Below, piece after piece: positions 16,918-26,781 of a stretch of 39,434 bases of DNA. Position numbers and translations under genes: made by a program. Origin of the DNA: Sphingomonas sp. (GTDB lineage: Bacteria; Pseudomonadota; Alphaproteobacteria; Sphingomonadales; Sphingomonadaceae); contig NZ_JAIEPC010000101.1 of the NCBI RefSeq assembly GCF_019749955.1, positions 1 to 39,434 on the forward strand, written 5' to 3'. The notes under the pieces were generated by a model that was not told the DNA's origin, did no database searches, and worked only from the letters and a program-made list of their open reading frames with translations. Position 1 is the first letter of the stretch, and each line of letters begins with the position of its first letter.

Positions 16918-18927
16918 ATGACCGATAGCGGCAACTGGCGCGGCGGCGTGATGCAGACGCTCAACCGCGTGGCGCGGGATCAACGCGGCAATGTGCTGGC
17001 GATGTCGGCGCTGCTGATCTTTGTCACGGTCGTCCTGGCCGGGTCGAGCGTCGATACCGCGCGACTCTACCTCGTCAAGGCGCGGCTGCAACAGGCGTGC
17101 GATTCGGGCGTGCTCGCGGGACGGCGCTTCATGGTCGACAGCGCGAGCACGACGCTCGACGCCAATGCCAGCACGCAGGCGACCAACTTCTTCAACAATA
17201 ATTTCAAGGCGGGCTGGCTCCAGACGACCGGCATCACCTTCACCCCGGCCAAGACGTCGGACAATCGCGTCTCCGCCACCGCATCGGCCGTGGTGCCGAT
17301 GACGCTGACGCGGCTGTTCAACATCATCCATTCGTCGGGCGTCGTCCCCGGATCGCAAACGATCAACGTGACGTGCGAGGCGCGGTACGATCTGGCCGAT
17401 ACCGACATCATGTTCGTGCTCGACACCACCGGATCGATGGCCTGCCTGCCAAGCGAAGACAATGCGACCTGCTCCGCGACGGTCAACAGCCAGGGAACGT
17501 CGGCCTATACGCGCCCGGCGGATTCACCGCTCGGCGCAGGGTCGGGCAGCGTCAACGACAGTGTCGCCGGATATCCAGGATCCTTCGGCTATCATGTGAA
17601 CGAACGCTCCGGATCGCGTATTTCGGCGCTGCGCACCGCCGTGATCAGTTTCTACAATACGATGGCGGCGAACATTCAGCCGGGGACGAACATCCGCTAT
17701 GGCTTCGTCACCTACACCTCGGTCGTCAATGCCGGTCGGGCAATCCAGTCGATCAATCCGCAATTCATGGTCGGCGGCGCGGGCAATGCGACGACCAACT
17801 GGACCTATCAATCGCGCCGGGTGACCGCCGATTATCAGATCTCCGCCACCAACACGACCTTTACTGGCCGAACCTCGGCCCAGTGCAATGCCTTGATCGT
17901 GCCGCGCAATCCGGCGACGGCGCTGACCTATAACACGTCCACGCAGCAAGCGACCGAGTCGACCGTGAGTTGGTCAAGCGGCAGCGGCGGGACCTGTGTC
18001 GTCACCGCGCGCGTCTATGGCCCGACCTGGACCTATGGCCCGACATCCCATAATGTCAGCAACTTCCTGACCAATACGGCGGTCGACGATCCGACCACCG
18101 TCGACGGGTCAACCGACTCATGGCAGGGCTGCATCGAAGAGCGCAACACGACGGCGTCGGCGAGCTTCGACATCAACAACCTGCCCGCCGACCTCGATCC
18201 CGATCTGGTCCCCACCAACGACGCGACCCGCTGGCGTCCGGCGTGGCCCGAAGTCATCTATGGCCGCAACTACACCGGCGGCACCTATGGCTACACCAGC
18301 ACCGGCACGACGACGTCGAATGGCGAGACCAACAGCATCGCGATTGGCTTGTCCTATGCCCGGTACAACACCGACCAGCTGTTGCGCGCTGGCTGGTTCA
18401 GCTGTGGCAAGCCCGTGCGGCGCCTGTCGACGATGTCGCTGACCGACGTCACCAATTACGTCAACGCGCCCGATTTCCGCCCGATCGGCGGCACCTATCA
18501 TGACACCGGCATGACTTGGGGCCTGCGCATGATTTCGCCCAACGGCATCTTTGCCAATGACACGGCGGCATGGCCGGGGCGCAATCCGCCGAACCGCGTC
18601 ATCGTCTTCCTGACCGATGGCGCCATGGCACCCAATGTGTCGATCTATGGCCAATATGGCGTCGAATATTTCGACCGGCGCGTGACCGGCGGCACCTTTA
18701 CCAGCCAGACCGATTATCACAACGCACGCTTTCTGGCCCTCTGCGCCAAGGCCAAGTCGATGAACATCAGCATCTGGACCGTTGCGCTCGGCCTTGCCGC
18801 GACGCCTGAGCTTCAGCAATGCGCCAGCAGCGCCCAACAGTCGCTTTCCTCGACCAGCGGGAGCGATCTGAATACCCAGTTTCAGTCGATCGCCCAGCGC
18901 GTGGCGCGGCTGCGGGTGTCGCAATGA
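16918..18927 (+). CDS. TadG-like pseudopilin with von Willebrand factor A domain
   Basis: 669 aa. The N-terminus has a short basic stretch, then DQRGNVLAMSALLIFVTVVLAGSSVD, a TadE/TadG-type hydrophobic helix. A vWA domain begins near residue 165, with the MIDAS motif D169-TTGSM, and runs to about 650; a MIDAS-type TDGAMAPN occurs near 570. An insertion of about 250 residues rich in Ser/Thr/Asn separates parts of the domain. Tad proteins assemble Flp pili. The start is uncertain (TTG at 16897, ATG at 16918 or 16951). It ends in an ATGA overlap with the next gene, so the three genes form an operon. Confidence 0.83.
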   Translation: MTDSGNWRGGVMQTLNRVARDQRGNVLAMSALLIFVTVVLAGSSVDTARLYLVKARLQQACDSGVLAGRRFMVDSASTTLDANASTQATNFFNNNFKAGWLQTTGITFTPAKTSDNRVSATASAVVPMTLTRLFNIIHSSGVVPGSQTINVTCEARYDLADTDIMFVLDTTGSMACLPSEDNATCSATVNSQGTSAYTRPADSPLGAGSGSVNDSVAGYPGSFGYHVNERSGSRISALRTAVISFYNTMAANIQPGTNIRYGFVTYTSVVNAGRAIQSINPQFMVGGAGNATTNWTYQSRRVTADYQISATNTTFTGRTSAQCNALIVPRNPATALTYNTSTQQATESTVSWSSGSGGTCVVTARVYGPTWTYGPTSHNVSNFLTNTAVDDPTTVDGSTDSWQGCIEERNTTASASFDINNLPADLDPDLVPTNDATRWRPAWPEVIYGRNYTGGTYGYTSTGTTTSNGETNSIAIGLSYARYNTDQLLRAGWFSCGKPVRRLSTMSLTDVTNYVNAPDFRPIGGTYHDTGMTWGLRMISPNGIFANDTAAWPGRNPPNRVIVFLTDGAMAPNVSIYGQYGVEYFDRRVTGGTFTSQTDYHNARFLALCAKAKSMNISIWTVALGLAATPELQQCASSAQQSLSSTSGSDLNTQFQSIAQRVARLRVSQ

Positions 18928-19514
18928 TCGCGTCACTCCGCCGCCTGCGCCGCGACAATCGCGGCAATGCGATCACCGAATTCGGCATTCTCGCGCCGGT
19001 GATGCTGTGTTTGTGGATGGGCCTGGGCGATGTTCTGTATCAGGCCTATCTCCAGAGCGTGCTCAACGGCGCCGTGCAGAAGGCCGGGCGTGATTCGGGC
19101 GTCGAGGGCGGCGCGGCCAACACATCGACGATCGATGCCAAGGTGCAAACCGCGATCCGCCAGCTCGCGCGAAGCGCGACGTTCAGTTCGGCGCGCAGAA
19201 GTTATGACAGCTTTACCGAGGTCGCGCCCGAGCCGTTCACCGACACCAACAGCAACGGCGTGCGCGATCCCGGCGAATGCTTTACCGACCAGAACGCCAA
19301 CGGCACCTGGGACAGCGATCCCGGCACGGCCGGTCAGGGCGGCGCGAACGCGGTCACGCTCTATACCGTAACGGTCACCTATCCACGGCTGTTTCCGATC
19401 TGGGCGTTCGTTCCAGGCTTTGGTGGCACGCAAACGATCAGCGCTGCCACCTTGCTCAAGAACCAGCCCTATGCCACCCAGTCGACGACGACTGCTGTAG
19501 CGGTTTGCACATGA
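18924..19514 (+). CDS. TadE-like pseudopilin with EF-hand-like loops
   Basis: 196 aa. Residues about 13-36 form the TadE-type motif (NRGNAITEFGILAPVMLCLWMG), where a Glu follows the processing region. A distinctive insertion carries DTNSNGVRDPGE (107-118) and DQNANGTWDSD (122-132), resembling calcium-binding loops with acidic/Asn ligands at positions 1, 3, 5, 9 and 12. Such loops are not part of a typical TadE. It overlaps the genes on both sides by ATGA. It is probably a minor Tad pilin; calcium binding is inferred. Confidence 0.8.
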   Translation: MIASLRRLRRDNRGNAITEFGILAPVMLCLWMGLGDVLYQAYLQSVLNGAVQKAGRDSGVEGGAANTSTIDAKVQTAIRQLARSATFSSARRSYDSFTEVAPEPFTDTNSNGVRDPGECFTDQNANGTWDSDPGTAGQGGANAVTLYTVTVTYPRLFPIWAFVPGFGGTQTISAATLLKNQPYATQSTTTAVAVCT

Positions 19515-20218
19515 AGCGCGTCTTGCCGCTCCTCCGCCAGCTTCGCCGCGACTCGAGCGGCGTCGCCATGGTCGAATTCGCCGTCACGCTGCCGTTCATC
19601 GCGGGCTTCGCGCTCTATTGCATGGAGCTGACCAACTACGCGCTCGTCAACATGCGCGTGAACCAGATTGCGCTGACGCTCTCCGACAATGCCTCGCGCG
19701 TGGGCACCGATGCGACGCTGACGACGCAACAATTGCGCGAAGTCGACATGAACGACGTGCTGCAAGCTGCGCGATATCAGGGTCGTGGGATCAGGCTGAC
19801 GACCTTTGGGCGGATCATCGTGTCAAGCGTCGAAAATGTTCAGCAGACCTATGACGCGGCACCCGTCCAGCGCGTGCACTGGCAGCGCTGCATCGGCCTG
19901 CGCAGCGGCACGGGGTATGATTCGCTATATTCCACCACCACGACCGCCGGCACAGACGCGACGGTTGGCAATGCGGGCGCGACCGTTGCTGCCGGTGTCG
20001 GCGATCCCGGTTCGCTGATTTCAGCGCCGGCGGGGTCGGGGTTGATGTTCGTTGAGGTCAACTACGACTATCAGCCGCTGGTGAGCGGCTATTTTCTCGG
20101 CGCGACGCGGATACGGTTCACCTCGTCATACATCATCCGCGACAACCGTGACTTGCGCCAGATTTACAACCCGAACCCGGCCGCGACGCGATCGACCTGC
20201 AACGTCTACGCTGCCTGA
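19511..20218 (+). CDS. TadE-like pseudopilin
   Basis: 235 aa. Residues 14-40 carry SSGVAMVEFAVTLPFIAGFALYCMELTNYAL, the TadE signature with Glu after a hydrophobic start. The remainder is a periplasmic domain with beta-rich character, ending YIIRDNRDLRQIYNPNPAATRS and a late Cys. Translation is coupled to the preceding gene by ATGA. The gene ends 9 bp before the convergent pdhB stop, with no obvious terminator hairpin. No TadA/B/C motor, TadV prepilin peptidase or RcpC gene is present in the window. Confidence 0.82.
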   Translation: MKRVLPLLRQLRRDSSGVAMVEFAVTLPFIAGFALYCMELTNYALVNMRVNQIALTLSDNASRVGTDATLTTQQLREVDMNDVLQAARYQGRGIRLTTFGRIIVSSVENVQQTYDAAPVQRVHWQRCIGLRSGTGYDSLYSTTTTAGTDATVGNAGATVAAGVGDPGSLISAPAGSGLMFVEVNYDYQPLVSGYFLGATRIRFTSSYIIRDNRDLRQIYNPNPAATRSTCNVYAA

Positions 20219-20227
20219 GCGGGCGGC

Positions 20228-21676
20228 TCAGCCCCGGTAGCAGACCTTCTTGACCGCGCTGACGACACGCGCGGCATCGATCAGCGCGAGCTTTTCGAGA
20301 TTGGCGGCATAGGGCAGCGGCACGTCTTCATTGGCGACGCGCAGCACCGGCGCGTCGAGATCGTCAAAGCCTTCCTCCATCGCGACCGCGATGATTTCGG
20401 ACGCGATCGAACAGGTCGGCCAGCCTTCCTCGACCACCACCATCCGGTTGGTCTTCGCAAGGCTGTCGAGCACCGCGCGCTTGTCGAGCGGGCGGAGCGT
20501 GCGCAAGTCGATGACTTCGGCGTCGATCCCCTCGCCTGCCAAGGTCTCGGCGGCTTCGAGCGCTAGCCCGACGCCGATCGAATAGCTGACGATCGTCACA
20601 TCCTTGCCCGCCCGCATGATCCGCGCCTTGCCGATCGGCAGGACATGGTCGTCGAGCTTGGGCACGTCGAAGCTGCGGCCATAAAGCAGCTCGTTTTCGA
20701 GGAAAACGACCGGATCTTCACTGCGGATTGCGGCCTTCATCAGCCCCTTGGCATCGGCAGCGTCATAGGGCGCGATGACGATCAGGCCGGGGACGCTGGC
20801 ATACCAGGGCGCATAATTCTGGCTGTGCTGCGCGCCGACGCGGCTGGCCGCGCCGTTGGGGCCGCGGAACACGATCGGGCAACGCATCTGGCCGCCCGAC
20901 ATGTAATTGGTCTTGGCCGCCGAATTGACGATGTGATCGATCGCCTGCATCGCGAAGTTGAAAGTCATGAACTCGACGATGGGCCTGAGGCCACCCATCG
21001 CCGCCCCCGTGCCGACGCCGGCAAAGCCATATTCGGTGATCGGCGTATCGATGACGCGGGTGTCGCCGAATTCGTCGAGCAGCCCTTGGGTGACCTTATA
21101 CGCGCCTTGATATTGCGCGACTTCTTCGCCCATTACGAACACGCGGGGATCGCGGCGCATTTCCTCCGCCATGGCATCGCGCAGCGCTTCGCGCACGGTG
21201 GTCTTGACCATTTCGGTGCCCGCCGGGATTTCGGGATCGGCGAGCGTCGCGGCCTTGGTAGTCGCAAGCTGCGCGGTCCCGGTGTCGGCCTTCTTTTCTT
21301 CCCCTCTCCCACTGGGAGAGGGGGGAGCCGCGTCAGCGGCGGGGGGTGAGGGTGACGGCGCCGGATCGCCCTCACCCGTCGCGCCTTGCGGCGCGCCACC
21401 CTCTCCCGATGGGAGAGGGGAGGAAGCCTCCTCATCCTCGCCCGCGATCGTCGCGATCACGGTGCCGACCTTCACATTATCGGTGCCCGCCGCGACGAGG
21501 ATCTGGGCGATCGTGCCCTCATCCACCGCTTCGAATTCCATCGTCGCCTTGTCGGTCTCGATCTCGGCAAGGATGTCGCCCGATTTGACGACATCGCCTT
21601 CCTTGACGAGCCATTTGGCGAGCGTGCCTTCCTCCATCGTCGGCGAAAGCGCAGGCATTTTCAGGTCGACGGCCAT
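20228..21676 (-). CDS. pdhB: pyruvate dehydrogenase E1 beta subunit with N-terminal lipoyl domain
   Basis: 482 aa. Residues 1-75 form a biotinyl/lipoyl domain with the lipoyl lysine K43 in ETDKATMEF. An Ala/Pro/Ser-rich linker (about 86-134) follows, then the E1-beta transketolase-like domain (about 150-482: [53 protein letters not shown]). The fused lipoyl domain is typical of alphaproteobacteria. With PdhA it decarboxylates pyruvate using thiamine diphosphate and reductively acetylates the lipoyl group. It starts 1 bp after the pdhA stop. The linker is coded by a palindromic repeat (21301-21420). The E2 and E3 genes are not in the window. Confidence 0.95.
   Translation of the reverse strand: MAVDLKMPALSPTMEEGTLAKWLVKEGDVVKSGDILAEIETDKATMEFEAVDEGTIAQILVAAGTDNVKVGTVIATIAGEDEEASSPLPSGEGGAPQGATGEGDPAPSPSPPAADAAPPSPSGRGEEKKADTGTAQLATTKAATLADPEIPAGTEMVKTTVREALRDAMAEEMRRDPRVFVMGEEVAQYQGAYKVTQGLLDEFGDTRVIDTPITEYGFAGVGTGAAMGGLRPIVEFMTFNFAMQAIDHIVNSAAKTNYMSGGQMRCPIVFRGPNGAASRVGAQHSQNYAPWYASVPGLIVIAPYDAADAKGLMKAAIRSEDPVVFLENELLYGRSFDVPKLDDHVLPIGKARIMRAGKDVTIVSYSIGVGLALEAAETLAGEGIDAEVIDLRTLRPLDKRAVLDSLAKTNRMVVVEEGWPTCSIASEIIAVAMEEGFDDLDAPVLRVANEDVPLPYAANLEKLALIDAARVVSAVKKVCYRG
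21301..21420. repeat. palindromic repeat (family C) encoding the PdhB linker
   Basis: The ends are hairpins CCCCTCTCCC-ACT-GGGAGAGGGG and CCCTCTCCC-GAT-GGGAGAGGGG, with an internal GGTGAGGG...CCCTCACC stem. The 120 bp is exactly 40 codons. It is read in frame through pdhB as Pro/Ser/Gly/Ala-rich linker sequence. The motif resembles a widespread proteobacterial intergenic palindrome. Confidence 0.75.
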
Positions 21677-21677
21677 C

Positions 21678-22724
21678 TCAATAAGTCTCCACCAGCACGT
21701 CGGTATAAAGTTCGGCCGCGGCGGGCTCGGGGGTGGTTTCGGCGAAATCGGCGGCTTCGGCGACGATCTTGCGGATTTCCTGTTCGATCACCTTCAGCTC
21801 GGCTTCGGTGACGCCAAAGGCTTCGAGTTCCTTTTTGGCGTGGTCGATCGGATCGGACTTGTCGCGCACCGCCTGCACTTCGTCGCGGCTGCGGTATTTG
21901 GCGGGGTCCGACATCGAATGGCCGCGATAGCGATAGGTCTTCATCTCGAGGATGATCGGCCCCTTCCCTGCCCGCACCCAAGCGAGCGCTTCCTCGGCAG
22001 CGCCGCGACACGCGAGCACGTCCATCCCGTCAACCTGAATGCCGGGGATGCGGAATGATTCGCCGCGCCGGAACAATTGGTCCTCGGCCGACGCGCGATT
22101 GACGCTGGTGCCCATCGCATACTGGTTATTCTCGATGACGTAGATCACCGGCAGCTTCCACAGCTCGGCCATGTTGAAGCTTTCGTAGACCTGGCCCTGA
22201 TTCGACGCGCCGTCGCCGAAATAGGCAAGGCACACGCCGCCGTCGCCCGAGTATTTGTGCGCGAAGCCGAGGCCGGTGCCGAGCGATACCTGCGCACCGA
22301 CGATGCCGTGACCGCCGTAGAACTTATGCTCGACGCTGAACATGTGCATCGAGCCGCCCTTGCCCTTCGAAATGCCGGCGGCGCGACCGGTCAGTTCGGC
22401 CATCACATCCTTGGGCGGGATGCCGCAGAGCAGCATATGGCCGTGGTCGCGGTAGCCGGTGATGACGCTGTCCTTGTCGGTCAGCGCCGACTGCAAGCCC
22501 ACCGCCACGGCTTCCTGGCCGATGTACAAATGGCAGAAGCCGCCGATCAGGCCGAGGCCGTAGAGCTGCCCCGCCTTTTCCTCGAACCGGCGGATCAGCA
22601 GCATCTGCTTGTAGAAATCGAGCAACTGCTCCTTGGTCGCAACGAACCGTTCCGGTTCATTCGGACGCTCGCGATTAACGGGGAGCGGTTCGCTTTTGCG
22701 GCTGCGTGCGGGGGTTTTTGCCAC
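21678..22724 (-). CDS. pdhA: pyruvate dehydrogenase E1 alpha subunit
   Basis: 348 aa with a GTG start. The thiamine diphosphate motif begins at GDG (170-172), within [16 protein letters not shown], and ends NN in [24 protein letters not shown] near residue 275 is the phosphorylation-loop-like conserved stretch of E1 alpha. It works as a heterotetramer with PdhB in the pyruvate dehydrogenase complex. The N-terminal 30 residues are basic and variable. It is preceded by ftsB and eno on the same strand, an arrangement usual in sphingomonads. Confidence 0.96.
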   Translation of the reverse strand: MAKTPARSRKSEPLPVNRERPNEPERFVATKEQLLDFYKQMLLIRRFEEKAGQLYGLGLIGGFCHLYIGQEAVAVGLQSALTDKDSVITGYRDHGHMLLCGIPPKDVMAELTGRAAGISKGKGGSMHMFSVEHKFYGGHGIVGAQVSLGTGLGFAHKYSGDGGVCLAYFGDGASNQGQVYESFNMAELWKLPVIYVIENNQYAMGTSVNRASAEDQLFRRGESFRIPGIQVDGMDVLACRGAAEEALAWVRAGKGPIILEMKTYRYRGHSMSDPAKYRSRDEVQAVRDKSDPIDHAKKELEAFGVTEAELKVIEQEIRKIVAEAADFAETTPEPAAAELYTDVLVETY

Positions 22725-22815
22725 GGTCGGGTGGACCTCTTTCGCCTGGGGAGTGCACAGGCGCTATAAGCCCAGTTCGCAGCCAAGTGCAATCACCTGC
22801 ACGCGACCCGCACGA

Positions 22816-23127
22816 TCAGCGCTGTGGCATCACCAATTCGTCGGGATGGACGACATTGAGCTTCTGGCGGGTGACTTCGTCGACCATGTCCGGGTTGGCC
22901 TTGTTCGGATCGAGCAGGTCGACGCGATTCTTGATGACGGCGCGCTTTTTATCGAGCTGCGCGAACAGCGCTTCCTGTTTGACCAGCTGGCGCTTGTAAT
23001 CGCCATAAGCGAGGACGCCGTTCGACCCGATGATCGCATAGCCGCCGAAAAACGCCATCGCGATCAGCGCTAATGCGGGGGCGGCCGCGCGGCGCAGGAT
23101 TTTCGCAAAGGTCGATCGGCTGTCCAT
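22816..23127 (-). CDS. ftsB: FtsB/DivIC-family septum formation initiator
   Basis: 103 aa. It has a cytoplasmic start, one transmembrane helix (about 15-35: ALALIAMAFFGGYAIIG), then a coiled coil (about 45-70: YKRQLVKQEALFAQLDKKRAVIKNRVDLL) and a periplasmic tail with LNVVHPDELV. FtsB with FtsL and FtsQ signals to the septal peptidoglycan synthase FtsWI. The ATG at 23127 is chosen over a longer GTG-type start at 23163. It lies between eno and pdhA; distances are 80-90 bp, so it could share a transcript with eno. Confidence 0.85.
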   Translation of the reverse strand: MDSRSTFAKILRRAAAPALALIAMAFFGGYAIIGSNGVLAYGDYKRQLVKQEALFAQLDKKRAVIKNRVDLLDPNKANPDMVDEVTRQKLNVVHPDELVMPQR

Positions 23128-23207
23128 GATGTCGATTCTGCCCGGGCACGACTCGGCGGTCAAGCGGCAACCGCGCTTGGCGTAACGCTTTGTCGCAAAG
23201 CGCGCGA

Positions 23208-24494
<1,287 letters not shown>

Positions 24495-24585
24495 CTACTT
24501 TAGCGGTCGGATTGGGCCATTGGGCGTTCGGTCGGCGCGGGCGCTCTATCGCCTTCACCGGGCCGGGGCAATTCGGCTTCGCAAA

Positions 24586-24610
24586 GGAACGGGGCGTTGT
24601 ACGGGGCGTT
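24586..24610 (+). promoter_or_regulatory. EcfG-type general stress promoter (GGAAC-N16-CGTT)
   Basis: GGAAC at 24586-24590 and CGTT at 24607-24610 with a 16-bp spacer match the known alphaproteobacterial EcfG/RpoE2-class consensus. It lies 33 bp upstream of the DUF883-like gene. The region also contains a 12-bp tandem repeat ACGGGGCGTTGT, so the CGTT occurs twice; only the second gives the right spacing. Confidence 0.6.
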
Positions 24611-24643
24611 GTTGAAAATTATCGAGAAAAGGATTTTTGCGAC

Positions 24644-25177
24644 ATGACCGACGAGATCAACAAGGCAGCTGATGATGCGGCCGCCGCCGTACATGACGCC
24701 GCCGTCGAAACGGGCGCGCTGGTGACCACGGCGGCGGAAGAAACCACCGACGCCACGCAGGAAGCCGGCACGTCGTTCAAGGACGGCGCCACCAATTTCG
24801 CCAAGCAAGCCGCCGACAAGGCGCGCGACCTCGCCAGCGATGGCAAGGCACGCGCGGGCGATGCGCTTGATGAAGTGTCACGCCTGATGGGCACCGCCGC
24901 CGATACGGTCGACCAGAAGCTGGGCGAGAATTACGGCCAATATGCCCGCAGCGCCGCCGACGGCATCGCCAGTTTTTCGGAAAGCCTGAAGGCCAAGGAA
25001 ATCGACGACCTGGTCGCCGATGTGCAGGGCTTTGTCCGGAAATCACCCGCTGTCGCGATCGGCATCGCCGCCGCGCTCGGCTTTGTGGTTGCACGGCTGG
25101 TGAAGGCCGGGATGGACGGTGGCGAGGCCAAGGCCGACGAAGCCAAGTCGGGGCCAGACGATTCTGTCGACGCCTGA
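24644..25177 (+). CDS. ElaB/YqjD/DUF883-like membrane-anchored protein
   Basis: 177 aa. Residues 1-135 are Ala/Asp-rich helices, probably coiled or disordered (KAADDAAAAVHDAAVETGAL, DKARDLASDGKARAGDALDE). The C-terminal segment (about 133-155: VRKSPAVAIGIAAALGFVVARLV) is a Gly-zipper transmembrane helix like those in ElaB/YqjD, which tether stationary-phase ribosomes to the membrane in E. coli. The ATG at 24644 follows AAAAGGA. It heads a cluster with YqjE-like and DUF3618 genes, behind an EcfG-type promoter, suggesting a role under general stress. Function is inferred from family. Confidence 0.72.
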   Translation: MTDEINKAADDAAAAVHDAAVETGALVTTAAEETTDATQEAGTSFKDGATNFAKQAADKARDLASDGKARAGDALDEVSRLMGTAADTVDQKLGENYGQYARSAADGIASFSESLKAKEIDDLVADVQGFVRKSPAVAIGIAAALGFVVARLVKAGMDGGEAKADEAKSGPDDSVDA

Positions 25178-25538
25178 TCCCGATCTGGCGGTGCCGCCAG
25201 CCGAGCCAGAGGAAGAAAGCATCGCCGCGCTGTTTGCGCGGCTGATCGACCATGCCGAACGCTTTGTGCGGGCGGAGCTAAAGCTCTACCGCGCGACATT
25301 GTTCGACCGATTGACCGGCGCGCGCACGGCGGTGATCAGCCTGCTGACAGCGTTCCTGCTCGCGCAATCGGCGATCATCGCGCTGCTGGTCGGGCTGATC
25401 GTCATCCTGCGGCAGCCGCTGGGCGCCGTGGGTGCGACGGCGACCGTCGTCGGCAGTGCCTTGGTGGTTGCCGCCGTGCTGGTCCAGTTTGCGCTGGTCA
25501 AGCTGCGCAAGGCGACCGAGATTGAGGACAAGAAGTGA
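25119..25538 (+). CDS. YqjE/phage-holin-family membrane protein
   Basis: 139 aa from a GTG at 25119; the GTG at 25191 is an alternative and would remove a 24-residue, non-conserved lead. The core EEESIAALFARLIDHAERFVRAELKLYRA is followed by two transmembrane helices (about 70-92 and 102-125), the YqjE (DUF1469) pattern. The first 59 bp of this frame overlap the preceding gene. It overlaps the next gene by GTGA, so translation is coupled. In E. coli, yqjD-yqjE-yqjK have the same order. Confidence 0.75.
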   Translation: MARPRPTKPSRGQTILSTPDPDLAVPPAEPEEESIAALFARLIDHAERFVRAELKLYRATLFDRLTGARTAVISLLTAFLLAQSAIIALLVGLIVILRQPLGAVGATATVVGSALVVAAVLVQFALVKLRKATEIEDKK

Positions 25539-25855
25539 GCACGCGCGACGAATTGATCGAGGCCGAAGCCAAGGCGCGCGCTGCCCGCGACGCCTTGACC
25601 CAAACGCTGGTGACGCTTCAGTCGCGCGTCACGCCGCGCGCGCTCGCCCGCGAAGCGCTTGAGGAAATTCGCGAGACCGGCATCGAATTCGGGCGCGCCG
25701 CCGTTGAGGCCGCGAAACGCAATCCCGGCCCGTTGCTCGCTGTTGCCGCTGCCGTCGTCGCGCTGTTCGGCCGCCACCGGATCGCCGACCTGTTCACCGC
25801 TGCCCCTGCGGCCGCGCCCACCCCGCCCCCTGCCCCGGAGACCCCCGATGACTGA
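25535..25855 (+). CDS. DUF3618 domain protein
   Basis: 106 aa, GTG start overlapping the upstream stop. The N-terminal TRDELIEAEAKARAARDALTQTLVTLQSRVTPRAL stretch is a DUF3618-type amphipathic helix. A hydrophobic segment (about 66-80: GPLLAVAAAVVALFG) is a likely single membrane anchor, and the tail is Ala/Pro-rich. Proteins of this class accompany YqjD/YqjE relatives in alphaproteobacteria. It overlaps the next gene by 8 bp (ATGACTGA). Exact role unknown. Confidence 0.75.
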   Translation: MSTRDELIEAEAKARAARDALTQTLVTLQSRVTPRALAREALEEIRETGIEFGRAAVEAAKRNPGPLLAVAAAVVALFGRHRIADLFTAAPAAAPTPPPAPETPDD

Positions 25856-26342
25856 CCCCAAGTCCCAGATCGACCCCGACTCGACCCTTGGCAGCATTGC
25901 CGCGCTGCCGGGTCAGGCTATTGACAGCGTGCGCGAAACCGCCGCGCGCACCGCCCGCCAGACCGCTGACACGATCGAAGGCAATCCGCTGTCGGTACTC
26001 GTCGGCGGACTGGCCGTCGGCGTGCTCGCCGGGGCGCTGATCCCCAAGAGCGCGCGCGAAGGCGAGATCCTCAAGCCTGTCGGCAAGCGGATCACCCGGG
26101 GCGCGGGCATGGCCGCCAAGGCGGCGCGCGACGCGGGCCTTGCCGAACTCGCCGCCGCTGGCATCAGCCGCGATGCCGCGCGCGACCAGATCAAGAAGCT
26201 GTTCGGCTCAGTGGTCGATGCCGCCAAGAGCGCGGGCGACGCCGCTGCCAAAACCGCCCGCGCGCGCGACGCCAAGGCCGACGCAGCGACCAAAGCCGAC
26301 ACCGAAAAGAGCGACGACGCGGGGTTCAAAGACGTCGGCTGA
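25848..26342 (+). CDS. hypothetical protein of the YqjD-like cluster
   Basis: 164 aa. It has a short hydrophobic Gly-rich segment (about 51-66: VLVGGLAVGVLAGALIPKS), again a glycine-zipper-like anchor. The C-terminal half is Ala/Lys/Asp-rich helix (KSAGDAAAKTARARDAKADAATK). I do not recognise a named family. The ATG at 25848 overlaps the previous stop. It is the last gene before a hairpin at 26353-26371. Confidence 0.65.
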   Translation: MTDPKSQIDPDSTLGSIAALPGQAIDSVRETAARTARQTADTIEGNPLSVLVGGLAVGVLAGALIPKSAREGEILKPVGKRITRGAGMAAKAARDAGLAELAAAGISRDAARDQIKKLFGSVVDAAKSAGDAAAKTARARDAKADAATKADTEKSDDAGFKDVG

Positions 26343-26352
26343 CACGCTAGAG

Positions 26353-26371
26353 ACTGGTGCATCGTACCAGT
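26353..26371 (+). terminator. hairpin after the YqjD-like cluster
   Basis: ACTGGT (26353-26358) pairs with ACCAGT (26366-26371) around a 7-nt loop and the stem can be extended by about 3 bp including a wobble. It is followed by TTTC. It could end the stress cluster, or be a regulatory stem for the DUF4170 gene 16 bp downstream. Confidence 0.4.
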
Positions 26372-26386
26372 TTCAGGGACAGCCGC

Positions 26387-26620
26387 ATGAGCAAACTCCA
26401 CCTCGTCTTCGGCGGCCGCGTGCGCGATCCGCGCACGCTTGAATTCGACGATCTCGACTCGATCGAGATTGTCGGCGTGTTCCCAAACTATGCCGAGGCC
26501 GAAAAGGCGTGGCGGGCGGCGGCGCAGCGCACGGTCGATGATGCCGAGATGAAGTATGTGGTGGTGCATTTGCACCGCTTGCTTGAACCCGATCTGATTG
26601 CGCCGGGGTCGGCGGGCTGA
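26387..26620 (+). CDS. DUF4170 domain protein
   Basis: 77 aa. Nearly the whole length matches the DUF4170 pattern: LHLVFGGRVRDPRTLEFDDL, IVGVFPNYAEAEKAWRAAAQ, RTVDDAEMKYVVVHLHRLLEP. These are small soluble alphaproteobacterial proteins of unknown function. AGGGA precedes the ATG at 26387. It is convergent with the rhomboid-like gene across a palindromic repeat. Confidence 0.82.
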   Translation: MSKLHLVFGGRVRDPRTLEFDDLDSIEIVGVFPNYAEAEKAWRAAAQRTVDDAEMKYVVVHLHRLLEPDLIAPGSAG

Positions 26621-26660
26621 CCTATTGCGACGGGTGGGTTAGGACGCATCAAATCCTCGT

Positions 26661-26745
26661 CCCGTTCGTGTCGAGCGAAGTCGAGACACAGGCGCCAAGC
26701 GAACGGCCCGTGGCCGGTTTCTCGACTTCGCTCGAAACGAACGGG
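26661..26745. repeat. palindromic repeat element, family A
   Basis: Two inverted arms (about 26661-26690 and 26716-26745). The internal hairpin stems are GTGT/ACAC in the first arm and GTTT/AAAC in the second, with the same CGA/TCG inner stem and GCGAAG loop as other members. It lies between convergent genes. Confidence 0.78.
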
Positions 26746-26781
26746 GGGTGTAAAGCTAACAGGCGTTGATCGGCGCCTGCC

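Noticed and set aside
16807..17358. N-terminal extension of the squalene/phytoene-synthase-like gene
   Set aside because: The extension is antisense to the vWA pilin gene and low complexity; the ATG at 16806 begins the recognisable domain.
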